A DNA stretch of 38,693 nt from Oxalobacteraceae bacterium (GCA_027485795.1 JAIXQK010000038.1:1-38693), one strand, 5' to 3'. Shown: positions 27,872 to 36,320, counted from the first letter of the stretch. Notes: generated from the letters alone by a model not told the origin. Made by a program: numbers and translations.

Positions 27872-30571
27872 ATGACCAAAACACTCATCATTGCCGAGAA
27901 GCCCTCCGTCGCGAATGACATCGCGAAGAGTCTTGGCGGGTTCACCAAACATGATGAGTACTTCGAGTCGGACAACTATGTGTTGTCTTCCGCGGTCGGT
28001 CACTTGGTCGAGATCGCGGCGCCTGAGGAATACGACGTCAAGCGTGGCAAATGGTCGTTCGCCAACTTGCCCATGATTCCGCCACATTTCGCGCTCAACC
28101 CGATCCAGAAAACTGAATCGCGCCTGAAGTTGCTGAACAAGCTGCTCAAGCGTAAAGACGTCGGCAGCATCATTAATGCCTGTGACGCGGGCCGCGAGGG
28201 CGAGCTGATTTTCCGCCTGATTGTGCAGTACGCGAAGGCAAAGCAGCCGGTGCAAAGACTCTGGCTGCAATCAATGACGCCGGGAGCAATTCGAGACGCA
28301 TTCACGCATCTGCGTGACGACGAGGAAATGCTGCCGCTGGCCGACGCCGCGCGCTGCCGCAGCGAAGCCGATTGGCTGATCGGCATCAATGGCACGCGCG
28401 CGATGACCGCGTTCAACTCGAAAGAGGGCGGTTTTTATCTCACCACCGTCGGTCGGGTGCAGACACCGACGCTGTCGATCGTGGTTGAGCGTGAAGAAAA
28501 AATCAAACAATTCCAGCCGCGCGACTACTGGGAAGTTAAAGCCGAGTTCGTGTGCGCTGCCGGCATCTACGAAGGCCGCTGGCTCGATACCAAATTCAAG
28601 AAAGACGATACGGACCCTGAGCAGCGTGCTGAAAGGCTTTGGAGCAAGGCCGCGGCGGATTCGATCGTCGCCGCCTGCCGCGGCAAGCCCGGCAATGTGA
28701 TTGAAGAATCAAAACCGAGCACTTCAATGGCGCCAGCACTGTTCGACCTCACCAGTCTGCAACGTGAAGCGAACGCGCGTTTCGGTTTCTCTGCCAAAAA
28801 CACACTTGGTCTGGCGCAGGCGCTTTACGAGCGGCACAAGGTGCTGACGTATCCACGTACCGACTCCAAGCACCTGCCGGAAGATTATCTCGGCACAGTA
28901 AAGCAGACGCTGGAGTCGCTGGGTGAGATCAATAACTACTACCCGTTCTCGGCGCAGATACTGAACAAGAACTGGGTCAAGCCGAACAAGCGTATTTTCG
29001 ATAATACGAAAATCAGTGATCACTTTGCGATCATTCCGACCGGTCAGCTGCCCAAGAGTTTGTCAGAGCCAGAGCAAAAGCTCTACGACTTGGTGGTTCG
29101 ACGCTTCATGGCGATTTTCTTTCCCGCTGCTGAGTACTTGGTGACTACGCGCTTCACCGAGGTGTCTGGTCACCAGTTCAAGACCGAAGGCAAAATCTTG
29201 ACCACACCCGGCTGGTTATCGGTGTATGGCAAGGAAGCGGTCGACCCGAACGCAAAAGAGGGCGAGACTAGCGGCACCTTAGTCGCTGTCGCCGCGGGCG
29301 AAAAGGTCAAGACCGATAAGATCGAGCCGCATGCCTTGGTGACCAAACCACCGGCGCGCTATTCGGAAGCCACGCTTTTATCGGCGATGGAAGGCGCAGG
29401 CAAATTTGTCGATGACGAAGAGTTGCGCGATGCGATGGCGGGCAAAGGTCTGGGTACGCCAGCCACGCGAGCAGCCATTATTGAGGGGCTGCTCAACGAA
29501 AAATATTTGATCCGCGAAGGTCGCGAGTTAATCCCGACGGCGAAAGCGTTTCAGCTAATGACCCTGCTGCGTGGTTTAGGGGTGGCTGAATTGACGGCGC
29601 CTGAACTGACCGGCGAATGGGAATCGAAGTTGGCGCGCATGGAGCGCGGCGAGATTAGTCGTGAAGCTTTTATGCGCGAGATCGCGCAGATGACACAGAC
29701 CATCGTCAAGCGCGCAAAAGAATACGACAACGACACGATCCCGGGTGATTACGCCACGCTGAAAACGCCGTGCCCGAATTGTGGTGGCGTTGTGAAAGAA
29801 AACTACCGACGCTTTGCCTGTACGAAGTGTGAATTCTCGATCAGCAAAGTACCTGGTGGTCGGCAATTTGAAATTCCGGAAGTGGAAGAACTTCTTGCGC
29901 AGCGAACCATCGGCCCGCTGCAAGGCTTTCGTTCCAAAATGGGCCGGCCTTTCGCTGCGATTCTAAAGATCTCCCACGACGCAGACACCAACAACCACAA
30001 GCTTGAGTTTGATTTCGGGCAGAGCAATCTCGACGATGAGTCTGCAGAGCCTGTCGACTTCTCGGCTCAAACGCCGCTGGGCGCTTGCCCGAAGTGTGGC
30101 AGTGGCGTGTACGAAATGGGCCTCGCCTATGTGTGCGAAAAAACCGGTGCCAGACCTAAGGCGTGTGATTTCCGCAGCGGCCGCATCATCTTGCAACAAG
30201 AGATTTTGCCCGAGCAAATGGTCAAGCTGTTGAACGAGGGCCGTACCGATCTGCTACCGGGATTTGTCTCGCAACGGACGCGTCGCCCTTTCAAGGCTTA
30301 TCTAGCGCGCGGCGCAGATGGCAAAGTCAGTTTCGAGTTTGAAGAGCGCAAACCGAAGGCGGGCAAAGAAGGTGCCGATCAAGCCAAAACCGGCTCACGT
30401 GGTGCGGCAAAAAAACTGACACCAGCAGCCCCGGCGAAGAAAGCGGCTGCGGCCAGAACGCCAGCCAAGAAAACAGCCGCAAAAAAATCCGCCGCCAAAA
30501 AACCCACCGCGACGAAAGTCGCAGCGAAGAAGGCGGTTGCAAAAAAAGCGGTCGCAAAAAAGGCCGCCTAA
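27872..30571 (+). CDS. topB: DNA topoisomerase III
   Basis: Type IA topoisomerase that unlinks single strands, especially recombination and replication intermediates. The 899-residue protein starts MTKTLIIAEKPSVANDIAKSLGG (Toprim domain, with acidic residues in NACDAGREGELI). The active-site tyrosine is residue 327 in VLTYPRTDSKHLP. Two C-terminal zinc-ribbon-like repeats lie near residues 633-660 (CPNCGG...CTKC) and 737-770 (CPKCGSG...). The last 70 residues are a Lys/Ala-rich, histone-H1-like tail. I call topoisomerase III rather than I from the N-terminal signature. The start at 27872 removes 36 upstream codons not found in the family. Confidence 0.93.
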   Translation: MTKTLIIAEKPSVANDIAKSLGGFTKHDEYFESDNYVLSSAVGHLVEIAAPEEYDVKRGKWSFANLPMIPPHFALNPIQKTESRLKLLNKLLKRKDVGSIINACDAGREGELIFRLIVQYAKAKQPVQRLWLQSMTPGAIRDAFTHLRDDEEMLPLADAARCRSEADWLIGINGTRAMTAFNSKEGGFYLTTVGRVQTPTLSIVVEREEKIKQFQPRDYWEVKAEFVCAAGIYEGRWLDTKFKKDDTDPEQRAERLWSKAAADSIVAACRGKPGNVIEESKPSTSMAPALFDLTSLQREANARFGFSAKNTLGLAQALYERHKVLTYPRTDSKHLPEDYLGTVKQTLESLGEINNYYPFSAQILNKNWVKPNKRIFDNTKISDHFAIIPTGQLPKSLSEPEQKLYDLVVRRFMAIFFPAAEYLVTTRFTEVSGHQFKTEGKILTTPGWLSVYGKEAVDPNAKEGETSGTLVAVAAGEKVKTDKIEPHALVTKPPARYSEATLLSAMEGAGKFVDDEELRDAMAGKGLGTPATRAAIIEGLLNEKYLIREGRELIPTAKAFQLMTLLRGLGVAELTAPELTGEWESKLARMERGEISREAFMREIAQMTQTIVKRAKEYDNDTIPGDYATLKTPCPNCGGVVKENYRRFACTKCEFSISKVPGGRQFEIPEVEELLAQRTIGPLQGFRSKMGRPFAAILKISHDADTNNHKLEFDFGQSNLDDESAEPVDFSAQTPLGACPKCGSGVYEMGLAYVCEKTGARPKACDFRSGRIILQQEILPEQMVKLLNEGRTDLLPGFVSQRTRRPFKAYLARGADGKVSFEFEERKPKAGKEGADQAKTGSRGAAKKLTPAAPAKKAAAARTPAKKTAAKKSAAKKPTATKVAAKKAVAKKAVAKKAA

Positions 30572-30619
30572 ATCCCTCGTTGCCCGCGCTTGCGTTCGCG
30601 CATCAACGATTCACGAACA

Positions 30620-30634
30620 GCTGAATCATTCAGC
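30620..30634. repeat. 15-base perfect palindrome upstream of an MFS gene
   Basis: GCTGAAT-C-ATTCAGC is a perfect inverted repeat with 7-base arms, centred 28 bases before the ATG of the MFS gene. It could be an operator or a small hairpin in the leader. No regulator gene is adjacent. Confidence 0.4.
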
Positions 30635-30654
30635 GCGGATATTTCTCTACCCTC

Positions 30655-31872
30655 ATGCGCCGAGCGACCGAATCTACGCGCCTAACGACGGTGCTGCTCG
30701 CCAGCGGCATCATCTTGTCGTTGGCCATGGGCGTTCGTCATGGGTTCGGGTTTTGGCTGCAACCCGTGTCGCAGCATCATGATTGGGCGCGCGATACCTT
30801 TTCTTTGGCGATGGCGCTGCAAAATCTGATGTGGGGCGTGTTCGGGCCGGTGGCTGGCATGGCAGCGGATCGCTTTGGCGCGCCCCGTGTCGTGTTGCTC
30901 GGTGCCTTGCTGTACATGGGTGGGTTACTGGCGATGGCCAGCGCTGTTCAGCCCTCAGTCTTTGTGGTCGGGTCGGGTGTCCTAATTGGGGCAGGGCTGT
31001 CATGCACCGCATTTGGTGCTTTGTCGGGTGTGGTTGGTCGCACCGCGCCGTTGGCCCGGCGCTCTTGGGCGTTTGGTGTACTTGGTGCAGCCGGTTCGTT
31101 CGGACAGTTTGCCATGGTGCCCGTGGAACAGCTGTTGATTTCAGGCACTGGTTGGCAGGGCGCTTTGTATTGCTTGGCAGCGGCGGTCGTGGTGCTGATG
31201 ATTCCGCTGTCGTTCATGCTGCATGAACCGCCCGAGGCGCCAAGTCCAGGCATGGCATCCCAAAGTATTTCCGAAGCAGTGCGTGAAGCGTTCGCACACC
31301 GACCGTTTCGGTTGCTGGTGGCGGGCTATTTTGTGTGCGGCTTCCAGGTGGTATTTATCGGGGTGCATCTGCCATCGTATTTGAAAGATCGCGGTGTATT
31401 CGATCCGCAAGTGGCGGTGGTGGCGCTAGCGTTGATTGGTTTGTTCAATATTTTCGGGTCTTTCATGGCAGGCCAGCTGGGCGGCAGGCTGCCGAAACCA
31501 CGCTTACTGGCCGCCATTTACCTTGTACGCGCGCTCATCATTTGCGTCTTCGTGTTCTGGCCCTTGTCACCGACATCGGTGTATTTGTTCGCGGCTTCGA
31601 TGGGGCTGTTGTGGTTATCGACCGTGCCGCTGACCAATGGCGTGATTGCCAGCATGTTTGGTGTACGCCACTTGTCGATGTTGTCGGGCTTTGTTTTTTT
31701 CTCGCACCAGCTGGGTAGTTTTTCGGGTGTCTGGCTCGGCGGTTACCTTTACACCATGCAAGGCAGCTATGACACGGTGTGGATCATCACGATTGCGCTC
31801 GGCCTTGCCGCTTGTGCGCTCAACCTGCCGATCAACGAGGCGCCCGTGACACGCTCACCCCAGACCGCATGA
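30655..31872 (+). CDS. Major facilitator superfamily transporter (monocarboxylate-like)
   Basis: A 405-residue inner-membrane carrier with about twelve helices. Features such as GVRHGFGFWLQPVSQ in helix 1, GMAADRFGAPRVVLLGA after helix 2 and HLPSYLKDRG at the start of the second half resemble carriers of small organic anions of the monocarboxylate/oxalate type. This is a family-level guess; the substrate is not determined. The stop codon overlaps the ATG of the 42-residue protein by the ATGA arrangement. No ribosome site is clear upstream. Confidence 0.85.
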   Translation: MRRATESTRLTTVLLASGIILSLAMGVRHGFGFWLQPVSQHHDWARDTFSLAMALQNLMWGVFGPVAGMAADRFGAPRVVLLGALLYMGGLLAMASAVQPSVFVVGSGVLIGAGLSCTAFGALSGVVGRTAPLARRSWAFGVLGAAGSFGQFAMVPVEQLLISGTGWQGALYCLAAAVVVLMIPLSFMLHEPPEAPSPGMASQSISEAVREAFAHRPFRLLVAGYFVCGFQVVFIGVHLPSYLKDRGVFDPQVAVVALALIGLFNIFGSFMAGQLGGRLPKPRLLAAIYLVRALIICVFVFWPLSPTSVYLFAASMGLLWLSTVPLTNGVIASMFGVRHLSMLSGFVFFSHQLGSFSGVWLGGYLYTMQGSYDTVWIITIALGLAACALNLPINEAPVTRSPQTA

Positions 31873-31997
31873 AGCCCCGTTTACGCTCGAGCTTGCTTGG
31901 CCTGATCGCGACGGCCTTGGCGGCACTGGCTTTTGTCAGTTACCTGCGTCCGAACTTCGTGGTTTCGGTTGCGAATCAATTGTGGCTCTGCTTCTGA
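31869..31997 (+). CDS. Small single-pass membrane protein, 42 residues
   Basis: A short frame beginning MKPRLRSSLLGLIATALAAL and ending LWLCF. It has a basic N terminus, one hydrophobic helix (about residues 8-25) and a short tail, LRPNFVVSVANQ. Its ATG overlaps the MFS stop codon (ATGA), a strong sign of coupled translation. No function is known. It could be a subunit or regulator of the transporter, but that is only context. Confidence 0.6.
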   Translation: MKPRLRSSLLGLIATALAALAFVSYLRPNFVVSVANQLWLCF

Positions 31998-32021
31998 GCC
32001 AAGCGCCGGTAAAATGGCGTC

Positions 32022-32249
32022 GTGAACCTGACACTCTCCGAGCTCGAACAAGCCATTAACTACTGGCGCCGCATGCGGCCGTCCCAAGGGGAGGAGCGCG
32101 CCCTGTCGACTGAAGTGAATGCACTTGCCGATGTGTATGCGCTGATGATCTTCTATCGTGCCGCGACCTTTCCGCTTGGCGACTTGGCCCCGAGCGCGCG
32201 CGAACTGATTGAGGCTTGGCGGCGAGCACGCGAGGGTAATGTCGCCTAA
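32022..32249 (+). CDS. DUF3717 family protein
   Basis: A 75-residue protein whose N terminus (LSELEQAINYWRRMRPSQGEERALSTEVNALADVYALMI) matches DUF3717, a small Burkholderiales family of unknown function. The start is GTG at 32022; no in-frame ATG is available before the conserved region. The protein is acidic and helical with no signal peptide, so a cytoplasmic location is likely. Confidence 0.82.
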   Translation: MNLTLSELEQAINYWRRMRPSQGEERALSTEVNALADVYALMIFYRAATFPLGDLAPSARELIEAWRRAREGNVA

Positions 32250-32310
32250 AGCGCGAACAATCCCGGCACATCTTCTGCCTATTCGCCGCTACTTACTGCT
32301 TTTCACCTCC

Positions 32311-32350
32311 ATTTGCGTCCATTTGTTCCTATTTGCACCGACTTGCGCTG
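32311..32350. repeat. Degenerate 10-base tandem repeat (four units)
   Basis: Four consecutive 10-base units, ATTTGCGTCC, ATTTGTTCCT, ATTTGCACCG and ACTTGCGCTG, share an A[TC]TTG start. The period equals about one helical turn, so the same face of DNA is presented repeatedly. It lies about 100 bases upstream of the phasin promoter. Confidence 0.55.
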
Positions 32351-32451
32351 GACGTTCCTTAAACCGCGATATCGTCCAAGCCGATTGCTACTAGTCGCCC
32401 GCCTTGCGAGTTGAGCGTCAGCCCCAATCCCGGATGTATTCGCGGATGCAT

Positions 32452-32526
32452 TTTTGATGCGGCGCACAAAAACTGCTTGACTTCCCGCGATTCGGCACTA
32501 AAATTCGTTTTGTTGCGGCGCACAAA
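32452..32526. repeat. Paired 19-base operator-like repeats at the phasin promoter
   Basis: TTTTGATGCGGCGCACAAA (32452-32470) and TTTTGTTGCGGCGCACAAA (32508-32526) differ at one base and lie 56 bases apart start to start. Each contains an imperfect inverted repeat, TTGTTGCG/CGCACAA. One precedes the -35 box; the other lies just past the -10 box, over the start of transcription. PhaR repressors of betaproteobacterial phasin genes bind TTGC/GCAA-type sites in this arrangement, so PhaR is the leading candidate. Confidence 0.6.
32477..32504 (+). promoter_or_regulatory. Sigma-70 promoter of the phasin gene
   Basis: TTGACT and TAAAAT separated by 16 bases on the plus strand. The predicted start near 32511 gives a leader of about 50 bases ending in an AAGGAG ribosome site. 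The promoter sits exactly between the two 19-base repeats. Confidence 0.65.
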
Positions 32527-32560
32527 CGTCGCTTTACTCACCGAATTCAAGGAGAATCGC

Positions 32561-33115
32561 ATGCTCGCAAATCAAGAACATCTCAGCAAAGTTGCCAAGA
32601 GCTCGATCGACGCTCAACTGAAGGCCATGCACGACCTGGCCAATCAAGCCCTGCACAGCGTCACGGAACTGGTTGAGCTGAATATTGCAACCGCCAAAGA
32701 ATCGCTGTCGCAGACCTCGGCCGCTGCGGCGCAGATGCTGGCGGCAAAGGACGCACAAGCACTGATCGACGCTACGTCGGCTCAGGCACAACCCGGTGCT
32801 GAAAAAGCGCTGACCTACGCACGCCACATGGCTTCCATCATGGCCAAGGCGCAGGCCGAGTTCACCAGCGCGACCGAAACCCGCATTGGTCAGAGCGCAC
32901 GCCAAATCAATCAGCTGATCGACGAAATGTCGAAATCTGCTCCGGCTGGTTCGGAAAATGTAATCACTCTGCTGAAAGCCAGCGTTGCCAACACCAACGC
33001 CGCCATCGAGCAAATGGTCAAAGGTAGCAAGCAGGCACTGGCGACTATGGAAAGCGGCTTCGAAGAAATAAGCAGCCAGATGTCGGCAGCCAAGCCAAGC
33101 AGCGCGAAGAAGTAA
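32561..33115 (+). CDS. Phasin family protein
   Basis: A 184-residue amphipathic helical protein that coats polyhydroxyalkanoate granules in related bacteria. Typical features are the N-terminal LSKVAKSSIDAQLKAMHDLANQALHSVTELVELNIATAK segment, the alanine-rich helical core and the C-terminal Lys/Ser/Ala tail. The start at 32561 has an AAGGAG ribosome site 8 bases upstream. No polymerase or depolymerase gene is in the window. Two operator-like repeats at the promoter suggest repression when no granule polymer is available. A strong terminator follows. Confidence 0.9.
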   Translation: MLANQEHLSKVAKSSIDAQLKAMHDLANQALHSVTELVELNIATAKESLSQTSAAAAQMLAAKDAQALIDATSAQAQPGAEKALTYARHMASIMAKAQAEFTSATETRIGQSARQINQLIDEMSKSAPAGSENVITLLKASVANTNAAIEQMVKGSKQALATMESGFEEISSQMSAAKPSSAKK

Positions 33116-33142
33116 TCGCATTGGTAGCTGATACCAATAAAA

Positions 33143-33170
33143 ACGGGCCGCGAAGCGGTCCGTTTTTTTA
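33143..33170 (+). terminator. Intrinsic terminator of the phasin gene
   Basis: A 9-bp stem (33143-33151 with 33155-33163, loop GAA, one G-T pair) is followed by seven T residues on the plus strand. A run of A residues before the stem means that it can also end minus-strand transcription from the convergent FAD dehydrogenase gene. Confidence 0.88.
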
Positions 33171-34778
33171 TGCCGCCTGCGATTGGTTGTCGATCATTGA
33201 CTGCGACACCGCCTCGGCGACACGAATCCCATCGATCGCCGCTGACATGATCCCGCCCGCATAGCCCGCGCCCTCGCCGCCGGGGAACAGTCCGCGGGTG
33301 TTGACGCTCTGCAGATCGTGACCGCGGCGGATTCTGACTGGTGAAGAAGTTCGGGTCTCGACCCCGGTCAGTACAGCATCTTCCAAAGCAAAGCCTTGAA
33401 TCTGCCGATCAAATGCCGGCAGTGCCTCGCGTATTGCTTCAATAGCGAATGTGGGTAGCGATGGCCCCAAATCACCTAATCGAACGCCCGGCTTGTAAGA
33501 AGGCAGCACGCTACCGAAAGACTGTGATGGCCGCCGTCGTATGAAGTCACCCACCAGCTGACCCGGCGCGCTGTAGTCGCCCCCACCCAGTTGAAACGCA
33601 CGCGACTCGAGCTCACGTTGGTAATCAATACCTGCGAGCGGCCCACCGGGGTAATCCTGCGGCGTAATACCCACCACGATGCCGGCATTAGCATTACGCT
33701 CATTGCGCGAGTATTGACTCATACCATTGGTCACCACTCGCCCGACTTCGGACGTCGCCGCGATCACCGTACCGCCGGGGCACATACAAAAACTGTAGAC
33801 CGACCGACCATTGCTCGCGTGATGTACCAGCTTGTAATCAGCAGCACCCAACATGGCATGACCGGCAAACTTGCCGAGGCGTGCACAATCAATCAGTGAC
33901 TGCGGATGCTCGATGCGAAAGCCTATCGAAAACGGTTTTGCCTCCATGAAGACACCTGCATCATGCAGCATCTGGAAAGTGTCGCGCGCACTGTGCCCAA
34001 TCGCGAGGATGGCGTGACGGGTCGGCAGCTTGTCACCATTGGAAAGATGCACGGCACGTAACTGGCCATCGACAATATCGAGTCCATCGACTTTCTGCTC
34101 GAACCTGAACTCGCCACCCAGCGCGACAATTTCTGCGCGCATCAACTCGATCATCTTGACGAGCCGGAAGGTTCCTATGTGCGGCTTGCTAACGTACAGG
34201 ATTTCAGGTGGCGCATCGGCTTTGACAAACTCTTCTAGCACCTTGCGCCCGTAGTGCTTGGGGTCGCCGACCTGCGTCCATAGCTTGCCATCGGAAAAAG
34301 TACCTGCGCCGCCTTCGCCGAACTGCACGTTCGACTCCGGGTTCAACTGATGCTGACGCCAAAGCGCGAAAGTGTCCTTAGTGCGTTCTCGCACCACCTT
34401 GCCGCGTTCGATGATGATGGGACGAAAGCCCGCCTGCGCCAAAATCAGCGCCGCGAACAACCCACATGGACCGAAGCCAATCACCACCGGGCGTTCAGAT
34501 AAGCCGGCAGGAGCGCGCGCCACAAATCGGTAATCCATATCGGGTGTGGTCATCACCTTCGGCAGGCGGCGCGCCAGCGCGGCTGGCTCGTCACGCAGCG
34601 TCACGTCGACCGTATACACCCACTGTATGGCGGATTTCTTGCGCGCGTCGACACCCCGACGATGCACCTGCAAACCAAGCAAGTCATCTTCCGTTGCACC
34701 CAAGCGCTGGAGGACAGCGTCGCGCAGCGCGTGCTCAGGGTGATCCAGCGGCAATACAAGGTCGGTGACGCGCAGCAT
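33168..34778 (-). CDS. FAD-dependent dehydrogenase (COG2509-like)
   Basis: A 536-residue cytoplasmic flavoprotein. The N-terminal 90 residues form a small domain found in this family (MLRVTDLVLPLDHPEHALRDAV). The FAD-binding Rossmann motif VVIGFGPCGLFAALILAQAG lies near residues 97-116, followed by the IIIERG acidic end of the second strand. The segment FGEGGAGTFSDGKL and the C-terminal FPGGEGAGYAGGIMSAAIDG are strongly conserved in COG2509, whose reaction is unknown. It is a single-gene unit sharing a bidirectional terminator with the phasin gene. Confidence 0.88.
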   Translation of the reverse strand: MLRVTDLVLPLDHPEHALRDAVLQRLGATEDDLLGLQVHRRGVDARKKSAIQWVYTVDVTLRDEPAALARRLPKVMTTPDMDYRFVARAPAGLSERPVVIGFGPCGLFAALILAQAGFRPIIIERGKVVRERTKDTFALWRQHQLNPESNVQFGEGGAGTFSDGKLWTQVGDPKHYGRKVLEEFVKADAPPEILYVSKPHIGTFRLVKMIELMRAEIVALGGEFRFEQKVDGLDIVDGQLRAVHLSNGDKLPTRHAILAIGHSARDTFQMLHDAGVFMEAKPFSIGFRIEHPQSLIDCARLGKFAGHAMLGAADYKLVHHASNGRSVYSFCMCPGGTVIAATSEVGRVVTNGMSQYSRNERNANAGIVVGITPQDYPGGPLAGIDYQRELESRAFQLGGGDYSAPGQLVGDFIRRRPSQSFGSVLPSYKPGVRLGDLGPSLPTFAIEAIREALPAFDRQIQGFALEDAVLTGVETRTSSPVRIRRGHDLQSVNTRGLFPGGEGAGYAGGIMSAAIDGIRVAEAVSQSMIDNQSQAA

Positions 34779-34989
34779 GTAAGGGTCCGATTAAAACTAA
34801 GCGACAGCGCATAGTGGCGCGTCATCGTCAATTGTACCGAAGTGGTCTCGCCCGATTTGTAGGATGAAGCGATGGCGCGCTATCATTCGTGCCTTGTCTG
34901 GTCTGCGCTTATTGGAATCATTAGCTGCAGGGTGCCTTCCCATCTTAAAACTTGATCTCAATGTCCCACTTGTTTTTGCAATTTAAAGC

Positions 34990-35487
34990 ATGTCTATGAG
35001 GCGTGCGAATCCTGTCGCACAAAGTTTGCTGACAGAAGATAACTACAAAGTTCGGCTTTCAAAAGTCCATGGCAACGGGGTGTTCGCCACAAGCAAAATT
35101 CCTGCGGGTGCCAGGATCATTGAGTACTGCGGCAAACGTATCAGTGAAAAGCAGGCGGATCAGCGATTTGGTCTTGACCCCGACAATCCTCACCATACCT
35201 TTTTCTTTAGCCTGGAAAGTGGCCGACTAATCGATGGTGGCGATAACGGCAATAACGCGCGCTGGATTAATCACTCGTGTGAACCGAATTGCGAGGCGCA
35301 AGAAGAAAAAGGGCGGGTGTACATCCACGCACTGCGAGATATACGGCGCGGCGAGGAGCTCTGCTACGACTATGGTTTGGTGGTTGAGCAGCGCATGACG
35401 AGGGCGCTGAAAGAAGCCTACGCCTGCCGCTGCGGCAGCGATGATTGCCGCGGCACCATGCTCGCACCGAAAACACGCAACCGGTAG
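34990..35487 (+). CDS. SET-domain protein-lysine methyltransferase
   Basis: A 165-residue protein that is almost entirely a SET domain. It starts with the KVHGNGVFATSKIPAGARIIEYCG N-SET strand region, contains the SAM- and substrate-site motif NHSCEPNC at residues 94-101 and ELCYDYG (catalytic tyrosine region), and ends in a post-SET cysteine cluster (CRCGSDDCRGTML) expected to bind zinc with Cys101. All key residues seem to be present, so it is likely active. The protein target in bacteria is unknown. The upstream 211 bases show no clear promoter. Confidence 0.92.
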   Translation: MSMRRANPVAQSLLTEDNYKVRLSKVHGNGVFATSKIPAGARIIEYCGKRISEKQADQRFGLDPDNPHHTFFFSLESGRLIDGGDNGNNARWINHSCEPNCEAQEEKGRVYIHALRDIRRGEELCYDYGLVVEQRMTRALKEAYACRCGSDDCRGTMLAPKTRNR

Positions 35488-35554
35488 TCCAAAGTGAGTG
35501 ACTGAACAGCTCGGCTAGCTGTTACTTCGTCGGATGCAGCACGATGAAATGTGG

Positions 35555-36133
35555 CTACCAGCGCCCGAGGTCCTCGCGTGCGAGATCAAGGAATTCGGTA
35601 CGCATCGCGAGGTTATCTTGTAGCTCGCCGAGCATGGCTGAGGTGACGGTTTCTTCACCGGCGGTACGAATGCCCCGGCTTTCCATGCAGAGGTGGCGGC
35701 AGCGGATCACGACGCCCGCCGCACGCGGCTCCAACATCTCCATCAAGGCATTCGCAACTTGCATGGTGAGCCGCTCTTGAACTTGTAGCCGCTTCATGAA
35801 GCAGTCGACCAAGCGCGTCAGCTTCGACAAACCAACAATTTTTCCCTTAGGCAGGTAGCCGATGGTTGCCTTGCCGAAGAATGGGGCGAGGTGGTGCTCG
35901 CAGTGACTGTAAACCGGAATGTTGCGCACCACGATCAACTCGTTGTAATGCTCGGCACCATCCTCGAAAGCCTTCATGACGTCGGCTGGGTTTTGTTTAT
36001 AACCCGAGGTCCAATGCGCCCAGGCATTGACCACCCTTGCCGGCGTCTCGACAAGACCATTGCGATCAGGGTCTTCACCGATGCTGATCAGAAACCGCCG
36101 CCAGTCTTGCTCAGTAAATTTTTCAGCCATCAT
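35555..36133 (-). CDS. folE: GTP cyclohydrolase I
   Basis: Converts GTP to dihydroneopterin triphosphate, the first step of tetrahydrofolate synthesis. The 192-residue length is typical of bacterial FolE. Zinc ligands are visible as cysteine 78 and histidine 81 in SHCEHHLAPF and cysteine 149 in RHLCMESRG. The signature VGLSKLTRLVDCF is intact. Two adjacent ATG codons (36133 and 36130) could start translation; a GGGG ribosome site lies 5 or 8 bases away. The gene is divergent from the propeller gene and single. Confidence 0.96.
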   Translation of the reverse strand: MMAEKFTEQDWRRFLISIGEDPDRNGLVETPARVVNAWAHWTSGYKQNPADVMKAFEDGAEHYNELIVVRNIPVYSHCEHHLAPFFGKATIGYLPKGKIVGLSKLTRLVDCFMKRLQVQERLTMQVANALMEMLEPRAAGVVIRCRHLCMESRGIRTAGEETVTSAMLGELQDNLAMRTEFLDLAREDLGRW

Positions 36134-36320
36134 TCATTCCCCGTACGGTCGCTCGACACCGCGGTCGAACCTGTCATTATTGAACTGTCTAATTTGATTG
36201 ACATCGTAACCGAAATCCACACCTAACACATTGAAATGTCCCTCTGACTAGCAAGGCGAGGCTTAAGTTATCCTCTAGCCCTTTCTGCATCCCGCTTTAG
36301 ATCGACTACTGGAGTCCGCA

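Larger units (their letters stand above)
32250..32560 (+). other. Intergenic region upstream of the phasin gene
   Basis: This 311-base stretch has no gene that I can support. It holds four imperfect 10-base repeats of the type ATTTGCGTCC (32311-32350), a sigma-70-like promoter (32477-32504) and two 19-base operator-like repeats flanking it. The frame of the phasin gene is open upstream, but that part has no family match. Confidence 0.6.

Noticed and set aside
32411-32560. Upstream extension of the phasin frame by 50 codons
   Set aside because: It crosses the promoter and operator repeats and lacks family similarity; the AAGGAG site supports the start at 32561.
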